Shown here: piece after piece, positions 19,290 through 33,213 of the stretch
Position numbering within the stretch: position 1 is the stretch's first letter
Layout of the letters: the number at the start of each line of letters is the position of its first letter
NCBI RefSeq assembly: GCF_029867415.1
Contig: NW_026705152.1
Coordinates: 1,054,001 to 1,118,000, forward strand
Direction of reading: 5' to 3'
Length of the DNA: 64,000 nt
Source: Vicia villosa
Taxonomy: Eukaryota; Streptophyta; Magnoliopsida; Fabales; Fabaceae
Translations under genes and position numbers: made by a program
Notes under the pieces: generated by a model
The model's database searches: none
Told to the model about the DNA's origin: nothing
What the model saw: the letters and a program-made list of their open reading frames with translations, nothing else

Positions 19290-22200
19290 TGTCATACCCT
19301 AATTTTTGACCCCCCTGAGATGGCATATCTTCAGGATTTTTCATCAGGTCAAGACAAGTTCCCAGAGCAGTCATTTCTCCATCTGGTACCTAATCGAGGA
19401 TGCTCAAAGACAAGAAAGCTCAGGCAAAGGATCAATCAATACAAAGACTAGTCTCTAATACAATCATGGGGCTCAAAAACTTCACTTTTCTCATCTATGA
19501 TTGATTAGACATCCAGTCATCTGAGTACAGGTTTACTCAGGTCACCAGACTAGGGTTTTGAGCCTATCAAGGACTGAAATCAGGGATCACTTTTGGGAAA
19601 CCCTAAAAAGCCCCAGAGGGTCATTCAAAGACATCAATCATCTTCAAATAACTCATATGACAAGATCTACTGGACATCACACTTCAATTCAAAGTCTACA
19701 GTCATTATTTTCACATGGTCGACAAATTAGGGTTTTGACCTAATTCACCAAGATAGTTGACTTCTGATCAGGGCATGAATCCAAAACTCAAGACATGATT
19801 TAAGGATCTCTACTACCTCCATATAATCCATTTATATCATCCATTTGGGGAGAAGATCTTATTTCTACACAAAAGCCCAAAAAGCCACTTTGTCAGGAAA
19901 AAGTCAACTGTGAAGGATCATCATTGACTTTTAAGGTTTTTGGTCAAAAAATGATTTTCAAAGATCAATATCATCAATATATGGATGTCAAAGTCATTTG
20001 GCCAAAGAAATTCAAAGAAATTCATCAAGGAGCGAAAAGTCGGGAATTAGGGTTTTTGAAGGCATGGTGAGATCTCAAAATTTCACCTACACAACTCAAA
20101 AAACTTCCAACATGAAAGTTGTAGATCTTGCAAAATAAAACAACATCTTACAAAGGAACTTTTTTCAAAAGATCAACCATTTATGAAGTTTTGGAGATTT
20201 TGAAGTTTAGGTCATAAACACTTAGAAATTTTTCTAAGTGTTTTAACCTAGTTTTCTTCCAACTTTGGCCTCATTTTTCACAAATTTCCCAAAGGATTCT
20301 GAAGAAGACATAAACTAATGAATTGAAGTAGATGTTTAGGGCTTTCCAAATTGTGTTCAACCTTCTCCAAATTCAATTTGAGCTAAGAGTTATGCTTGTT
20401 CAAAGTTGGCCTCATGAAGTAAAATTATAGGTCATGTGCAAATTGGACTTTGCAAATTTTGTGCAAATAACCTCTCTTATGGATGCTACACGACCCATAA
20501 CACATCTGAAACCATGCCATACATCCATTTTCATCATTGCATAAGGATTAGAGAAGATTCCAAAAAACAAATGCATGTGATTATGTAATGATTGCATTTT
20601 TGAATTTATGACAAATTGGTGATTCATCAAAGGAATCTTCTCCCAACCAATTGGAGCTCATTTCTGCAGCAATTTGGTCCCCTAAGATCAAGCAAAACCG
20701 ATGGCTAGGGAGTGGTATCAAAGAGCTCATCATTGCACTTGGGATATTCTTTGAATTTCTTCATGGCTAAGAAACCCAAACTCTCCCATTAAGCAAGCTC
20801 ACACTCTCACTCAGTACTGAACCAATTGCCTATAAATAGAGGCCTCATTCTCATTCAAAAAACACACCAAAGCAACCATATTCCTTGCTTTCTCTTTCTC
20901 TCCTCTTGTTCATTGTTTTTCAAAGTTCTTTGGCAAGAAGAATCGATTTCTTCAAACCAGAGCTTATCTTTGGGAAGTGAGCATTCTAACATCTCAAGGG
21001 AGGTCATTTGAGGTGATCCAAGCACCTGGATCACTTCTGTAGGTGGAGGAACACCATTGTTGCTCTCACCTTGGAGCATTTGCAGTTGGAGGTCCATGGA
21101 GTGATTCAGAAGGTTTCAAGGCAAGCCAATCATCCAGACACACTCCTCAGGTCATAGTGAAGCTAACCAGATGGCTGCAGCTCATCTGTAACTCAGGATT
21201 CAACAACCTCCATGTCCACTTGAAGCTCAAATCGAGGGAGGTCCATAGAACAATTCAGAAGGATTCAGGCTACAATAAGCATCCAGTTAGCTTCATTGAG
21301 TCTCAGGGAAGCTATTGAGATCATTCATTCAAGCTCAGTTGCTCTCAATCATCCTCACGACCTCCATTTTCAGAGGTAAGTTTCTGAACTTCACCTCTCT
21401 AATTTAAGTACTCTTTGTGAAATAGCTCGATTCTATCTTGTCCAGCATCATCAGAGGATTGAAAACCCTCTATCATCATCCATTTATCTTTCAGTATAGT
21501 CATTTAATTTGATTTCGAAATTTTAGGGTTCTTCACGATTTCTGGTAAATTAGTTAGATGTAGTTAATATTAGTTCATGTTAGTTACATATTTAGAATCG
21601 TGAGTGAAATTAGAGCAAGTTTCGTGTTTACATCATGGCAAATGATTGAGAAATGAGTGAGTTCAGAAATTCAAATTCATGGAGCTTGAGGTTGAAGACG
21701 AAGATGGTGGTGGCGCGCAAAATTCAAATCTCAGGGCAGAGTTTATTTTATTTTGAGTGGTATGCGTTTTATTAATGACTAAACAACTTGCCCTAGTGGC
21801 CACACATGCGCCCTTAGTATCATCATGCCACAAGTCTGGGGTTCGAATCCCCCTCGCCCCAGACTTTTTGATTCTTTTATTTTTTAAGGATTTACAACTT
21901 GTTTTGAAATATGACCAAATGGAGGCAAGTCACTAACACTGAGCGCGCGTTGGCTCAGTGGTGTTGTTTTGGACTGGTGACCTCAAGGGCGTGGGTTCAA
22001 ACCCTCCAAGGGCCAAAACTTATTTTTTAACACTAATTTCTTTCATTTCTCTTCACAACTTCACATATTTATTTAACCTATCAAAATAAATCATTTTCAC
22101 TTCATTTTTTACACACTTTTTATTTAACATATCTATTTTGTGAATAATCAAAAAAATCATAAAAATATTATTTATTTCATGTATTTTTATTAGGTTTAAA

Positions 22201-25200
22201 ATAGTATGTTTTAGGTGTTTTCTTAAATACTTGAATACATATTTTTTTCACTTTGTTTTAAACTAAATCAATTTGTAAATAATTTTATGATGAAACCCTA
22301 ATTGTTTAGGTCTTAATTAAGTAAAAATCTTTATTTTTACTTTAATTAGGTTGACTTTTGTCAAATCTCAAAACTATTTTCAATCTCTGATAAAATCAAA
22401 TGATTAGGGTTTTCAAACAACAAAACCTTGTGTCATTCCAGATCATTTTCAAATTGCTTTTGCACCAGTACTGCAAAGTACCGGGCCTCTAATAGAGTGT
22501 AAGTCCCAAAAACCTTCTCTTCTTAGCTTGTTTTCAAAACTGTATTTTCAAAATCTTCTTTCTGTTTTCAAAACATTCTTCTGGTATTTGAAGGGCATTA
22601 TTCCCGGTGAAACTCTTCAGATACCTATGTGACCTTTGTCCATCTCCACTTCTTCTGTTTTCAAAAACCATTAACTGTTTATCATATACATTCAACTGTT
22701 ATCAACAAAAATTACTGTTGAGGCTCTGTACATACTTCTTCAATGGCCTCCACTCCATCCAGGTTAGGCTTTACAAGCTTTCCATTTACAGTCTTTATTT
22801 AAATTACTGTCAAATATAAACTGTGCATATATTAGTTTAGAACTACGTTTGAGTATAAACCTTAGGACAGTTAAACTATATATATATTATAGGAATATGA
22901 CCTAGGATTGAGAATGTCTTCCCGGTGAAGGCTCTTTCCTAATTAGAGATCTGTAGTTCAAACCCCCAAGATGAATTATTCCCGGTGAAACATCTTGGCA
23001 AAAACCTTAGAATCCAAAAATATAGGACACATCCACCCAAAGAGGAATTATTCCCGGTGAAACCTCTTACCCATTTTCTTAGAGCCAAAATAAGTTCAAA
23101 ACTACATAGCTTTCTCTTGTGCTATAACAAGGACCCTCTATTAGCCTCCTCTTGGGCTTTGTACAAGGACCCACAGGCTTCTTAAAAGCATTTCCAGCTT
23201 CCTCTTGAGCTTGTATACAAGGACCCATCAGGTTTCTTATAAATATAGGAACAGGTCTTTAGTCACCTTTTAGCCTACCCTGGTGAGTTTCTTCCAATTT
23301 AAACCAGACTTAAAACAAGCTAAGTTTGTCTCAATTTCACATTGAGTACATTTTTGGAATGAGAGACATGGACAGTCTCTGTCACCCTTATCTTCATCAA
23401 TCCTCCTTAGAAGAGTCTAGGATCTATGTTTTGGTCATCCTCAGCATTGAGTCAGCCTTCATCTTGGGCTTTAAACAAAGAGTCTCCACTAGATAATCTT
23501 TCTGCAATCCACCTTTCAATCATAAAACCCCTGGAAAGGGTTAGCTTCCACACACACTATCATTTCAATAAAAATCCCTGGAAAGGGTTAGCCTCCAAAG
23601 TCAATTAATAAATGTCAATAAATAAAGATTCATTTCTCTTAGGAGATAATTTCCCCAAAAGAGTCAAAACCCCTGGAAAGGGTCAGCCTCCAAAAACATG
23701 ATAAAGTCAGTCTTTTAACAGACAAATTCACCAGCTGAGTCAAAATCCCTGGAAAGGGTTAGCTTCCAAAGAAAAACAGTCTTTTAATAAATAAAACCTC
23801 CTCAGTAGAGTCAAAACCAACAAAAACAGTTAGCCTCAACCTTGGGCTTCATACAAGGCACCCAAACAATAAAACTCCCCTGTCAAGAGTCAGCCTCAAC
23901 CTTGGGCATTGTACAAGGCAGATAATAGAGTCTCCCCAGTAAGTCCTTCATCATTCAGTAGCCACAACCTTGGGCTTTGTACAAGGCAGATAAACCATAT
24001 TTTCATGTGTCAAAGATTTCTAACACTTAGGATCTTTCCCCATACAGTCATCCATACTTAATTCATTTAAGAGTCCGCCACAACCTTGGGCTTTGTACAA
24101 GGCAGAAAATAATGTCTTCCCCTAGCTAGAGTTAGCCACAACCTTGGGCTTTGTACAAGGCACATAAAATAGAGTCATTCATTCAATTATACTCAACAGT
24201 TAGCCACAACCTTGGGCTTTGTACAAGGCACACAAATAGAGTCTCCCTAAGTAGAGTCAGCCTCAATTCTGGGCTTTGTACAGAACACTAAAATATCCTG
24301 TAATTAATCCTCAATGGAGTCATCTCCCAGAGTCAATAATATTAATTAATCAATCAAAAAGCCTCAAGCTTGGGCCTCATACAAGCCAGCTAAAGTCAAA
24401 TCTTTCATACAGTAGATAGACATAGCTTATCTCTATAGAGAGATATTTTTACTACTCTACCACATTCAAACAAACAAACATTTCAATTTCAATTTCAATT
24501 AAAGTCTCCCATTTAGGACTCTGAAAGACATGCTCTGGCACATCCCCAGACTTGTACACTTTCCCTAATTTGGACGAGCATCTTTCTTTCATTTAAGAGG
24601 CATCTGACTGGCATACTTGCACACACACAAGTAAGGTCCCCCTCTTGAATGAAATGAATTCAGTTATTCTGTCACTCTTTCAAAATGTTTGTGGTAGAAT
24701 AGTACAAATACCTCTCTGTAGAGATGATTTCATGTCTCTTTACTGTAAACAGAGATTTAATTCCAAGCTTCAACCTTGAGCTTCAAGCAAGGCACAAAAA
24801 AACAATTAATTTCCCTAGTTAGTTCCCCGAACTACATTAAGCTCTGACTTCCACTAGGGATATGTAGGCATGAGGTTCACAAGGAATCTCAGCGAGCTAA
24901 TAAAATACCAAAAATAGTCAGTCTGTCTATCTGTCTGTCTTTCTTTAATCAATTCAATTCTATCTCCTAACACAAAGGAGAAACTTTCCCAATCATTAGC
25001 AGCAAACACAATCACAATGACACAGAGAAGGTTCCTGTAGAGTACTACAGATATGTAGGGTGTTTAAACACTTCCCTATGTATAACCGACCTCCCGGACT
25101 CCAGAATTTCTAGTCTAGGTGTAAATCCCCACACTTAGCAAACTCCTAGGGTTTAGTTGAGATCTTTTTTTTCCCTTTCCTACTCGTAGGACAAATAAGA

Positions 25201-25340
25201 AAGTTCGTGTGATATCGTAGGAAGAACTGAAATAAAATTCATCCCACCACGGGCGCATTCTCCTTCCAAATTTCGCGTGAAGGGTCTAGCGTGCCGTCCT
25301 CCCAAGTGAAACGGGGAGGTAAAGAAAACGACACCACAGA
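19290..25340 (+). repeat. 3' LTR of the Ogre element
   Basis: Starts tgtcataccctaattttt, the usual Ogre LTR start. It ends within acaccacaga, where similarity to the 5' LTR stops. It repeats the 5' LTR content: leader, tRNA-like segments (21,783-21,869 and 21,940-22,006) and hairpin series (about 22,590-24,400). The strongest internal difference from the 5' LTR is a patch at about 21,872-22,066. Confidence 0.93.
20831..20838 (+). promoter_or_regulatory. TATA box of the 3' LTR
   Basis: Exact copy of the tataaata in the 5' LTR. From here a transcript would read out into the flanking DNA past 25,340. Confidence 0.7.
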
Positions 25341-26395
25341 TTATGTGTGATATAATTGTGGATGGTGTGGAAACCGAATATACCATTCGGTGTTGCTTTT
25401 GGTGAGTTATTGATGATGACATTGTTCATTTTGGTCCAGTGGTGATGTTGTGACAACATGATTATAATGTTGATAATGTGTGTATAACATGAACATGTGG
25501 TGATTGTTTTGATCGTATGATGATGATTAATTTATTTTGAATGATGCATGATACATGTACATACTTGTTGGTGATAACTATGTTGAGTTATGTGAGACGA
25601 TGTTATTCATCGGATCGGTGATGTTGTAAGTATGTCATATGTGTCCATTCATTCATACGCATTTTGGTGATGGATCCTGGTGATGTTGTGGATCAAATGC
25701 TGGGCGTAATTCCCATTGTGTGGAATTGGTGCCAGTTTGACTGTATCTTGATGATGAATAGATCAGTTGGATAGGTTTAGCCCATGTATGGTACCACATG
25801 CATAGTGTCAGTTCATTCATGTGCATGATAATATAGTATGATAAAATGATTGTGTCTTATACTTGGTGATGTGTTTGATTTTGGTGCTTGATCAGTTGTT
25901 ATAAATCTGAATACATGTTGTGATTGGGTGAATGATAATGCTATGATGTTTTATTACTTATGACTGTATAATACTTATTAATTTTGAATGAGACTCACCC
26001 TTACATGTTGACATTTTCAGATTGAAGATAGCGGCTTTCGACTTGGTGAGGATTAGCTCATGAGTCAGTGTGTTAGTTTAGCGTCAAGTGTCATGCTCTG
26101 ATAATTGTAACACTGAGGAACGCTAGCTTAGGGTACACGTTTTAATAACTCTATTTTTATGATCTTGGTTGTAATATAGGATGTGGTATTAAAGATGTTA
26201 TACTCATCCGAATATTGAATTTACGCTGTGTTGACATGAGATTATTTTATGAGTTAGGATGAATTATGTTGAATTTCCTCAGTGAATGCATGGCAATGAC
26301 GTATGATGTTTGTTTTTAAATTGAATTGTGGCACCCTTGTTTCATGTACTCTAAAATATTTATTTAATTGTCGCGGGATTTAGAAGGGAGTTACA
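25341..26395 (+). mobile_element. Truncated gypsy LTR, + orientation
   Basis: Its right end (ggagttaca at 26,387-26,395) is an LTR terminus. Much of it matches the neighbouring 26,572-27,421 segment in inverted orientation: 26,041 has cttggtgaggattagctcat and 26,885 onward has the complement. Its left part is cut by the Ogre insertion. It is probably the 3' or solo LTR of a plus-strand relative inserted into the gag start of the minus-strand element. Confidence 0.65.
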
Positions 26396-26441
26396 GAGCC
26401 TCAGCGGTAGCATCATCGTTTCTTCCTCCTCTTCTAGCCAT
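26396..26441 (-). pseudogene. Gag start of a gypsy element (15-codon stub)
   Basis: On the minus strand an ATG at 26,441 begins MARRGGRNDDATAEA, the style of N-terminus seen in Ty3/gypsy chromovirus Gag. It then breaks exactly at the facing LTR end. It lies just downstream of a primer site, as gag should. Confidence 0.55.
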
Positions 26442-26555
26442 TGTTCTGCATAACACAAAAAATCTAGTCAGAACAGAAGTATCGACAAATAACTCGTATT
26501 AGTCGCATACACAGGAAAGACTGACACAAAGACTCTAGTCACAACAACCGACTAT

Positions 26556-26567
26556 GCTCAGATACCA
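26556..26567 (-). other. Primer binding site, initiator tRNA-Met type
   Basis: Read on the minus strand this is tggtatctgagc, one base from the standard tggtatcagagc. It lies four bases inside the LTR end at 26,572. Confidence 0.75.
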
Positions 26568-26571
26568 CTAT

Positions 26572-27421
26572 TGTAACACCCCTCTAATAACCCGCGGCAA
26601 TTAACAAAATTAAATCAGAGTAACATGTAAAGAGGCGTCACAATTCATAAATAAAACAAACATTTCAGTCATATGTCATGCATTCACTGAAGAACATTTT
26701 ATCATAACTCATAAACCAGATATCTCATGTTTACACAGCGGAATAACCATCAAACTAGCATCACATTGTCAAATGCTTTAATTATCAAAATAATTGAACA
26801 CAATAGAGTTAATGACATAAACTTAAAACAGCGTTCCCCCAATGTTACATCTACCAGAGCATGACACCGACACGACAACTAAACTGACTTATGAGCTAAT
26901 CCTCACCAAGTCACGCCGCTATCCTCAATCTGAAAATGAAAACAAGTAAGGGTGAGTCTCATCACAGTTAACCAATATTATTGCATCACAAACAACAATA
27001 TATCATAGTTATATCGTTCACCCAATCGTTTCATATTCAGATACATCATTTTCACACATCTACAAACATCAAGTCATCACATAACATATATTAATCATGT
27101 TACAAGAAAAATCATGCATATGTATGAAACTGACACTATGCATGTGGTACCAAACATCACCAGTGGGAAAATCCACCGACCGATCTATCATCATCCAGAT
27201 ACGGCCCTGCCAACACAGATTCCACACAATGGGAATCTTGCCCTTCACTGAATCCTCTCATCTTTTTGATACAACCCTCATCTATGATTATGAATTAATG
27301 CAACAATATATATATAACATACTCTCATCATCATCATACTATGAGTAGCATCATCTATACTCATTCATCATTCATCATCATCATCATCATCATCATTAAC
27401 AAGTATGTTCAATATACATAT
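26572..27421 (-). mobile_element. Truncated gypsy 5' LTR, - orientation
   Basis: In plus coordinates it starts tgtaacacccc, the typical terminus of chromovirus LTRs. On the minus strand it leads into the primer site and gag stub. It is interrupted at 27,422 by an Ogre-like LTR start. Confidence 0.7.
27361..27397 (+). repeat. TCA microsatellite
   Basis: A run of tca/atc triplets with an early break, inside the truncated gypsy LTR. Confidence 0.85.
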
Positions 27422-29154
27422 TGTCATACCCCAAAATTTGCCCAACATATTTATTCATATTTCAGTCCATCTGACCTTTCAAATGCTCAAAGATACACAA
27501 GAAGAATCATGCACTCTCTCCTAAACTAACAACCCACAACTAGGGTTTTTGCTTCCGTTCAAGAAATATCAAGTTCTGACTATTCAAGTGGACCTCATAA
27601 CCCCTCATAGGCCTCAAATAATCCATATGCCAATTTTCAAGCTCTGGTTCAAAAGATTACTCACTCAATGGCTCGAACGACCAATAATCGACTAGTTGAC
27701 CTAAAAGTCAAACTATGGTCAAACCACGGTCAAAACTTCTGATTTTTTACCAACATCAACATTTTGAAGTTACATTCATCATTTGATCAAAGTTTGATCA
27801 TGATTCATCAAGAAAAGCTCAAAAATCATCAAAAGGAAAAGTTTCTAAATTAGGGTTTCAGGAGAAAAAGTCAACTCAACTTTGATTGGGCATAACTCTC
27901 TCATAATTTATAAAAAATGGTCCAATCACAGCCTGTCCTCAAGGAAGTTTCATTCTCTACAACTTTGATGTTGGGCCCAAATCCAAGAAATGCACCATTT
28001 GGGAGATATGAGCCAAAACATTATAGGTCTTTCTAAAAGTCAACAAAAAGTCATCTTTTTGCAAAGAAGTGTACATGAACATGGAAACTTCAATGAAGAT
28101 GAACCCAAAAGGATATTTTAGAGGACTCTTTAAGCTTTCTAAAAAGTGTAAGAACACCTTCATATGATTAAAAATGAGGGAGATACGCTTGGTACAAGTT
28201 GGTCGATTTTCAAGGAAATGGCAAAACCCTAATTGACAAATTTTCAATCTTTGAGTATTGGGCTTTGACTTTTGGTTTTCTCACGTGATTTTAAGCTCAT
28301 GAGAGGCCCATAAATCAAATATTATTTATTTCTTGATCTTATTGCATTTTTATTTGAATTTATTCAATTAAATTCAATTTAAAATCAAACAAATCATAAA
28401 ATAAATAATAAAGGATTATGTGATCAATATTACAAATCAAAGTCAATCTAAAATCATCTTGGGGGCCCATAAATCAATCTCATATAATATTTTGTGATTT
28501 TATTCTTTTATTTTTGAATTAATCAATTTAAGTTCAAAAATAAATCAAATAAAATTATGATTTAATCCTCAAATATTGTGAGATTAATTTTTGATATTCA
28601 AATTGTTTCACCAAGCCAAATTACACGTGAATGAGAGGTCATGAAAATAGAATTGGCCAAGATTGGAAAGATTATATGCATGATCAAAACCAAATATTTT
28701 TCACTCAAATCTCATGCCCTCTCTCCAATATTTTCAAACCCTAATCCACTTCATATATATACCTAATGATGCAGCCTTATGAAGGGACGAAAAACCTGCC
28801 TCAATAAGCCACTCTCAAATCTCAAAAAACTCACAAAGATCCAATTTTCGTTTTCATACTTAGAGTCACTCTCAGACCAAGCAAATCATTCTAAGTTACT
28901 GCCAAGGCGTCCAAGAACAGGTAAGAACCAAAGAACAGACCCATGCCACGTAAAAACGCATAGCTCATTACTCATATTAATTGTGTTTCATTGACTTTCG
29001 TCTTGCTTGTATCGTGATGTTTTAACGTGTTTTGATGTTTTGTTTAAGTTTATGGTATATAATAAGAGAGATTAGAACCCTAAAATTGAAGCTTAGACGC
29101 ACATCCCGTGACCTACCATTATTAGGGCAAAGGACATAGAAGCTTCGGTCCCAT
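27422..29154 (+). mobile_element. 5' part of an Ogre-like LTR, interrupted
   Basis: Starts tgtcataccccaaaatttgc, the terminus shared by Ogre/Tat LTRs. A TATA-like tatatata lies at 28,754-28,761. It is cut off at 29,155 by the start of another Ogre-like LTR; the five bases before that point are cccat, the expected target duplication. The rest of this element is not in the window. No gene is seen. Confidence 0.75.
28754..28761 (+). promoter_or_regulatory. Possible TATA box of the interrupted LTR
   Basis: Sequence tatatata about 1.3 kb after the LTR start, comparable in place to the other LTR promoters. Only the motif supports it. Confidence 0.45.
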
Positions 29155-31370
29155 TGTCATACCCCAAATTTGTCCTACCCCTTTACTTTTAACTGGCTTA
29201 AGCTTCCCATTTCATCTGCATACCTCCATTAGGACATTAACATGACTTTGCATTCATTCATTAAATAAAGCATATAAAAGCATGGGATCAAAGGTCACAA
29301 AACAAGTTGAGGTTTCACTTAGGTCTTTGCAAGGTTATTTATCTCCTCAAGGATGGCGTCTTGCACATGATCGAGACTATGATTAGTTCAGATCTTGAGA
29401 GGCACTTGATGAGAGGAATTCTATTCACATGGAATGTTTTGGCCTAGGGTTTATTTCCCTAGGCATTTGGTGGTCTCGACATGCTTAAGAATGTCTTACA
29501 AGTCAATTAAGGATGTTATTGATTTATTGAGAAAAAAGACATGGGGAGATTATTTGCAAGGTTGTTGACTACATCAAGCAAAGTTGACCTTTTGACTAAA
29601 TTCATGTTGATTCATATCTTTGGTTACTATTCCACTTGGATTGCTTCACTAAGTTTGCAAAGATGGAAATCTAAGAAAGTATATGTTTTGAATTTAAAAT
29701 TCAAATGAGTATGAGAGAAGATGCAAGAATCATATACTACTTAAAGCACAAGAGTGAAGTCATGTATTCAAATCCATTACAAGGACAAGGAAAAGTCAAG
29801 GTTTATTTGAAAAGGTCAACATTTCACAAATGCATTCAAAATTATACATCCTCATGTTACTGGCCATACAAGGTTACAAGTGCACAAGAATACGGAAAAG
29901 GAATTAAAGCTTCATTACAAAGAAAAAGTCAAAATGGGAAATACATAAAAAATAAAAGCAAGCTGTTCTAGATCTGCTACATCCATCATTATCTTTCCAT
30001 AATACAAAGCTTTCAAGTACACATTCAAAATCAATTCAAAACAAGCATTCAAACACTTGTTCCTAAAGCCGCGTCATCCAAGACAATCCTGCATCAAAGC
30101 CAATCCGTAACTTATTGCTGCCCTGTGCCAATTCAATGCAAAAGAGGAAGTTCATTTGAATTCAACCACCAAAAAAATCAAAACTGTTCAGAACCGCACC
30201 TATTAACCAAAGCTGACAGCATTCAGCATCACCACAACCGAACTGAACCCTGCATAAAAATAAACCACAATTTAAGCACAGTCATAAACCATATTTCAAA
30301 ACAAATTCCAATTCAATAACACATACATTGACACCTCAATCCGCATTCATCGTACTCACCCCAAACTACCAACCTCCGACCTCATGTTTTATTCACAACA
30401 AAAGCCATGAGCACCCCTCTTCAGTTCATGTAATTAACTAACTCTGCAACCGACCCTGACAGTGATAAAAACTAACACTTTTCTTCTTCGAACAGAATTA
30501 CCTAACCAAACAGCCATGTATCTCAAACCTCTTAACTGTGTTGACATCTCCTAACAGTTGCCGAGCTGACTAATTTTCTAAGCCTTAGCCACATACTAAC
30601 AAGTTTCCTAAAAGCATTCAATTAACATCATAAATAGAGAAGCCATAAATCCTTACTAACATAACAGAGAAATCAGAAGTTCAGAATTTAGCATACAACA
30701 ACCTATCAGTTCAATTCAAGCCAGCATCACTTCCATATCAGTTCTTCCCCAGCACATCCAAACACATGAAAACCTGCATTAAGTTCACATTCAGATCAGC
30801 CTGTTCAAGATATTCACATAACCACATAGAGAAATTTAGAACAAACCATGACCAGTTGCAAGTTCAGTCAATCTTATCATTACCACATACAAACCTATAC
30901 AAAAACATTCAATCACCATAAAACAGTCCATCCATACATTTCAAAAACATTGCCCAATACATTCAAATACAATTGCAATTCCATACATTCATAAATAGTC
31001 ACAATTCAAAACCAGTCCCTTTACTAACAGCCAACAGAAACCTCTCTTTCTAATTAACCCCTGCACCAATTAAACACATTTACCCAAACCACCCACCAAA
31101 CTGCTTTTAACCATTCATGACAGTTATAACAGAATTCACTCCTAACAAATTACTAACTGCTTCTAACCACTTTCCAACAAACCTAACTTCCATAACAGAC
31201 AATAGAATCAGTTACAAACCTAACATCCTAACAAAATTCAGCCCTAACAAACTAACTTCTAACAATTTGTAACAACCAAGCCAATGTAACTAACTTTTTT
31301 CTAACCTCTAACCATTTCCTAACCGATTCATAACAGAAAACTTAGAAGGAGCTAACCTGAGAATTGGTTC

Positions 31371-31378
31371 TATAAAAT
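31371..31378 (+). promoter_or_regulatory. LTR TATA box
   Basis: The sequence tataaaat precedes a C/T-rich leader, the arrangement expected for an LTR promoter. Confidence 0.65.
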
Positions 31379-33213
31379 CAGGACTCTGCTTCACTTCAAA
31401 GCCCCTCGATTCACCACCATTCATTTTCACTCTCTCCACTCTGTTTCCATCTCTGAACCACCTTCAAGCTCTCTTCAATCTTCAACAAACTCTCTCTCCC
31501 TTTCATCTTCAATCTTTCCACTCTCCACCGCTTCTCTCCACCATTTTTTCACTATCATTCATCATCATCCTCATCTTCATCTCTTCTCTCTTCACCATTC
31601 CCTCTTCATTTCTCATCTCAGGCCTCACGCTTAACTCATCACCATCTTCACAATTCACCGTTCATAATCTTCCATTCTCCTTCATACTTTCTTCACCTCA
31701 ACCTCTCTCGACACCACTTCTCATTCTTCACCATTCTCCATCGTCATTCTCTCTGAAACTTCTCAATCTTCAACACCCTTCGAGTCCTCACACCATGGCT
31801 CCTTCAATAACATTCAAACCTAAACCTTCAGCTATTCTCCAATCTTTAATCTTCCTCTTCTAATTCGATAATCACCACCACTGATCTGTTGTTCTTCATC
31901 TTCAAAAAGTCTGCAAAATAATAATCAAAGCAAACTCAGAAGCATCAACAATACAACAAGATCCATCGCTCACCATTAATCTGCATCGACAACGATTCAA
32001 TCCGATTGAACTCAAACAAGTCAGAAATAGAAGATTAAGGAGAAGAGGAATCAATAACAAGAAAGAGCTCAGAGCACACATACTGGATGGATTCGTCGTC
32101 AAATCAAGGTTGATCGAAGAAACGAGAAGCCTCGGAGATGAAGTATCTGCGTTTGACGGTGATGGCGAAGTGATGAAGCCACCGAAGCAGGTCCACCGCC
32201 GCGTCAACGAGAGACCAAGAGAACTCGATACAAGATCGGAACTGAGGGAGTGGCCGGAGTACTCATCGAAGAAGATAGCGCCGCCGCGAGTCTTTGATTG
32301 AGAGAGGGACGATAGTAACGAGAGAGTCCGAGCGTGTAATCCCAATCGCCACAACCAGGTAACCCTAAATCCCTCCTTCAATTTTATTAATTTGGCTTAA
32401 TATTATTAGTATAAAGTCTAAATTAAGTTTATAGATTAATGTGGATTAGCATAAGATTAATGTTATCAAATCTGAATTAATCTGATTAATTAAATCCGAT
32501 ATTAACATTAGGGTAATTTGCAATATTTGAATCAATGTGTTGTATTGGCTATGGATCAAACAAAACAAAACCTCTGGGCCAAGACTGCTATGCACACCCT
32601 ATATGGCCCATGTTCCCTTTTGACACATAAGAAAAATCTGCTAACAAAAACATCAGCTTGGGCTTCTCTCCATAGGCCCTACGCCCAGTTTACTACTTGC
32701 GCCCCTGTATTCAATTAACACCCCCCTCTGACTCACAAAATTACTAGGATATTAGGTCTTTGTTACTTAGATTTTTTACTCTCTTTAGGTAATTAAATTG
32801 CTAGTTTTCTTTTAGACTTTACAATTTTTGACATATAGAAATAATCATAAAAAATATTAGTTTAGGCTATCTTTTTTAACTCTTTTTTTGGTCAATTAGA
32901 ATTTAATTTCCTACAAAAAGGTCATAAAAATAATAGCAGTTTTTCTTAGTTTCATTTTTGTACTAATGCTTGAATCGTTTTTGCACTATTTCTATGTTCG
33001 TTTTGTATAGTTGTTGTGTGACTTTGTTGCTTAGCTTTTGGCCATATTTTTGGCCTATTTTGTTGGTACCATTTTAATGCTTCTTTTAGAACCTATCCCA
33101 TGTTAACATTAGGATTTAGACTTGTATAGACAACTTAGACTAGAATTTAAGATTAGTTCCCTATTGCATTCTTTTTCTTTTCAACTCTTTAAAACATTAA
33201 TAAAAGGAAGATG

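Larger units (their letters stand above)
1..25340 (+). mobile_element. Ogre-type Ty3/gypsy (Tat lineage) LTR retrotransposon, 5' end outside window
   Basis: The order is long LTR, primer site of the tRNA-Arg type, ORF1, gag-protease, intron, RT with two RNase H domains, integrase, long 3' UTR, polypurine tract and LTR. An ORF before gag, an intron between protease and RT, and LTRs of about 6 kb are known hallmarks of Ogre elements in legumes. The two LTRs are nearly identical outside one divergent patch and one large length difference, so the insertion is fairly young. ORF1 and gag-protease are open throughout, but pol carries a frameshifting deletion near 15,655-15,668, so this copy is probably not fully autonomous. 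The 5' boundary and target-site duplication cannot be seen because the window starts inside the 5' LTR. Confidence 0.95.

Noticed and set aside
25341..27421. Inverted repeat as a TIR DNA transposon or MITE
   Set aside because: Ends are LTR termini, with a Met-type primer site and gag start between them, and the arms are too diverged and truncated for a TIR element.
31380..32340. Possible captured host gene start (C/T-rich leader followed by short ORFs on both strands)
   Set aside because: The stretch follows the LTR TATA box as a leader should, and no ORF exceeds about 160 residues or shows recognisable homology.
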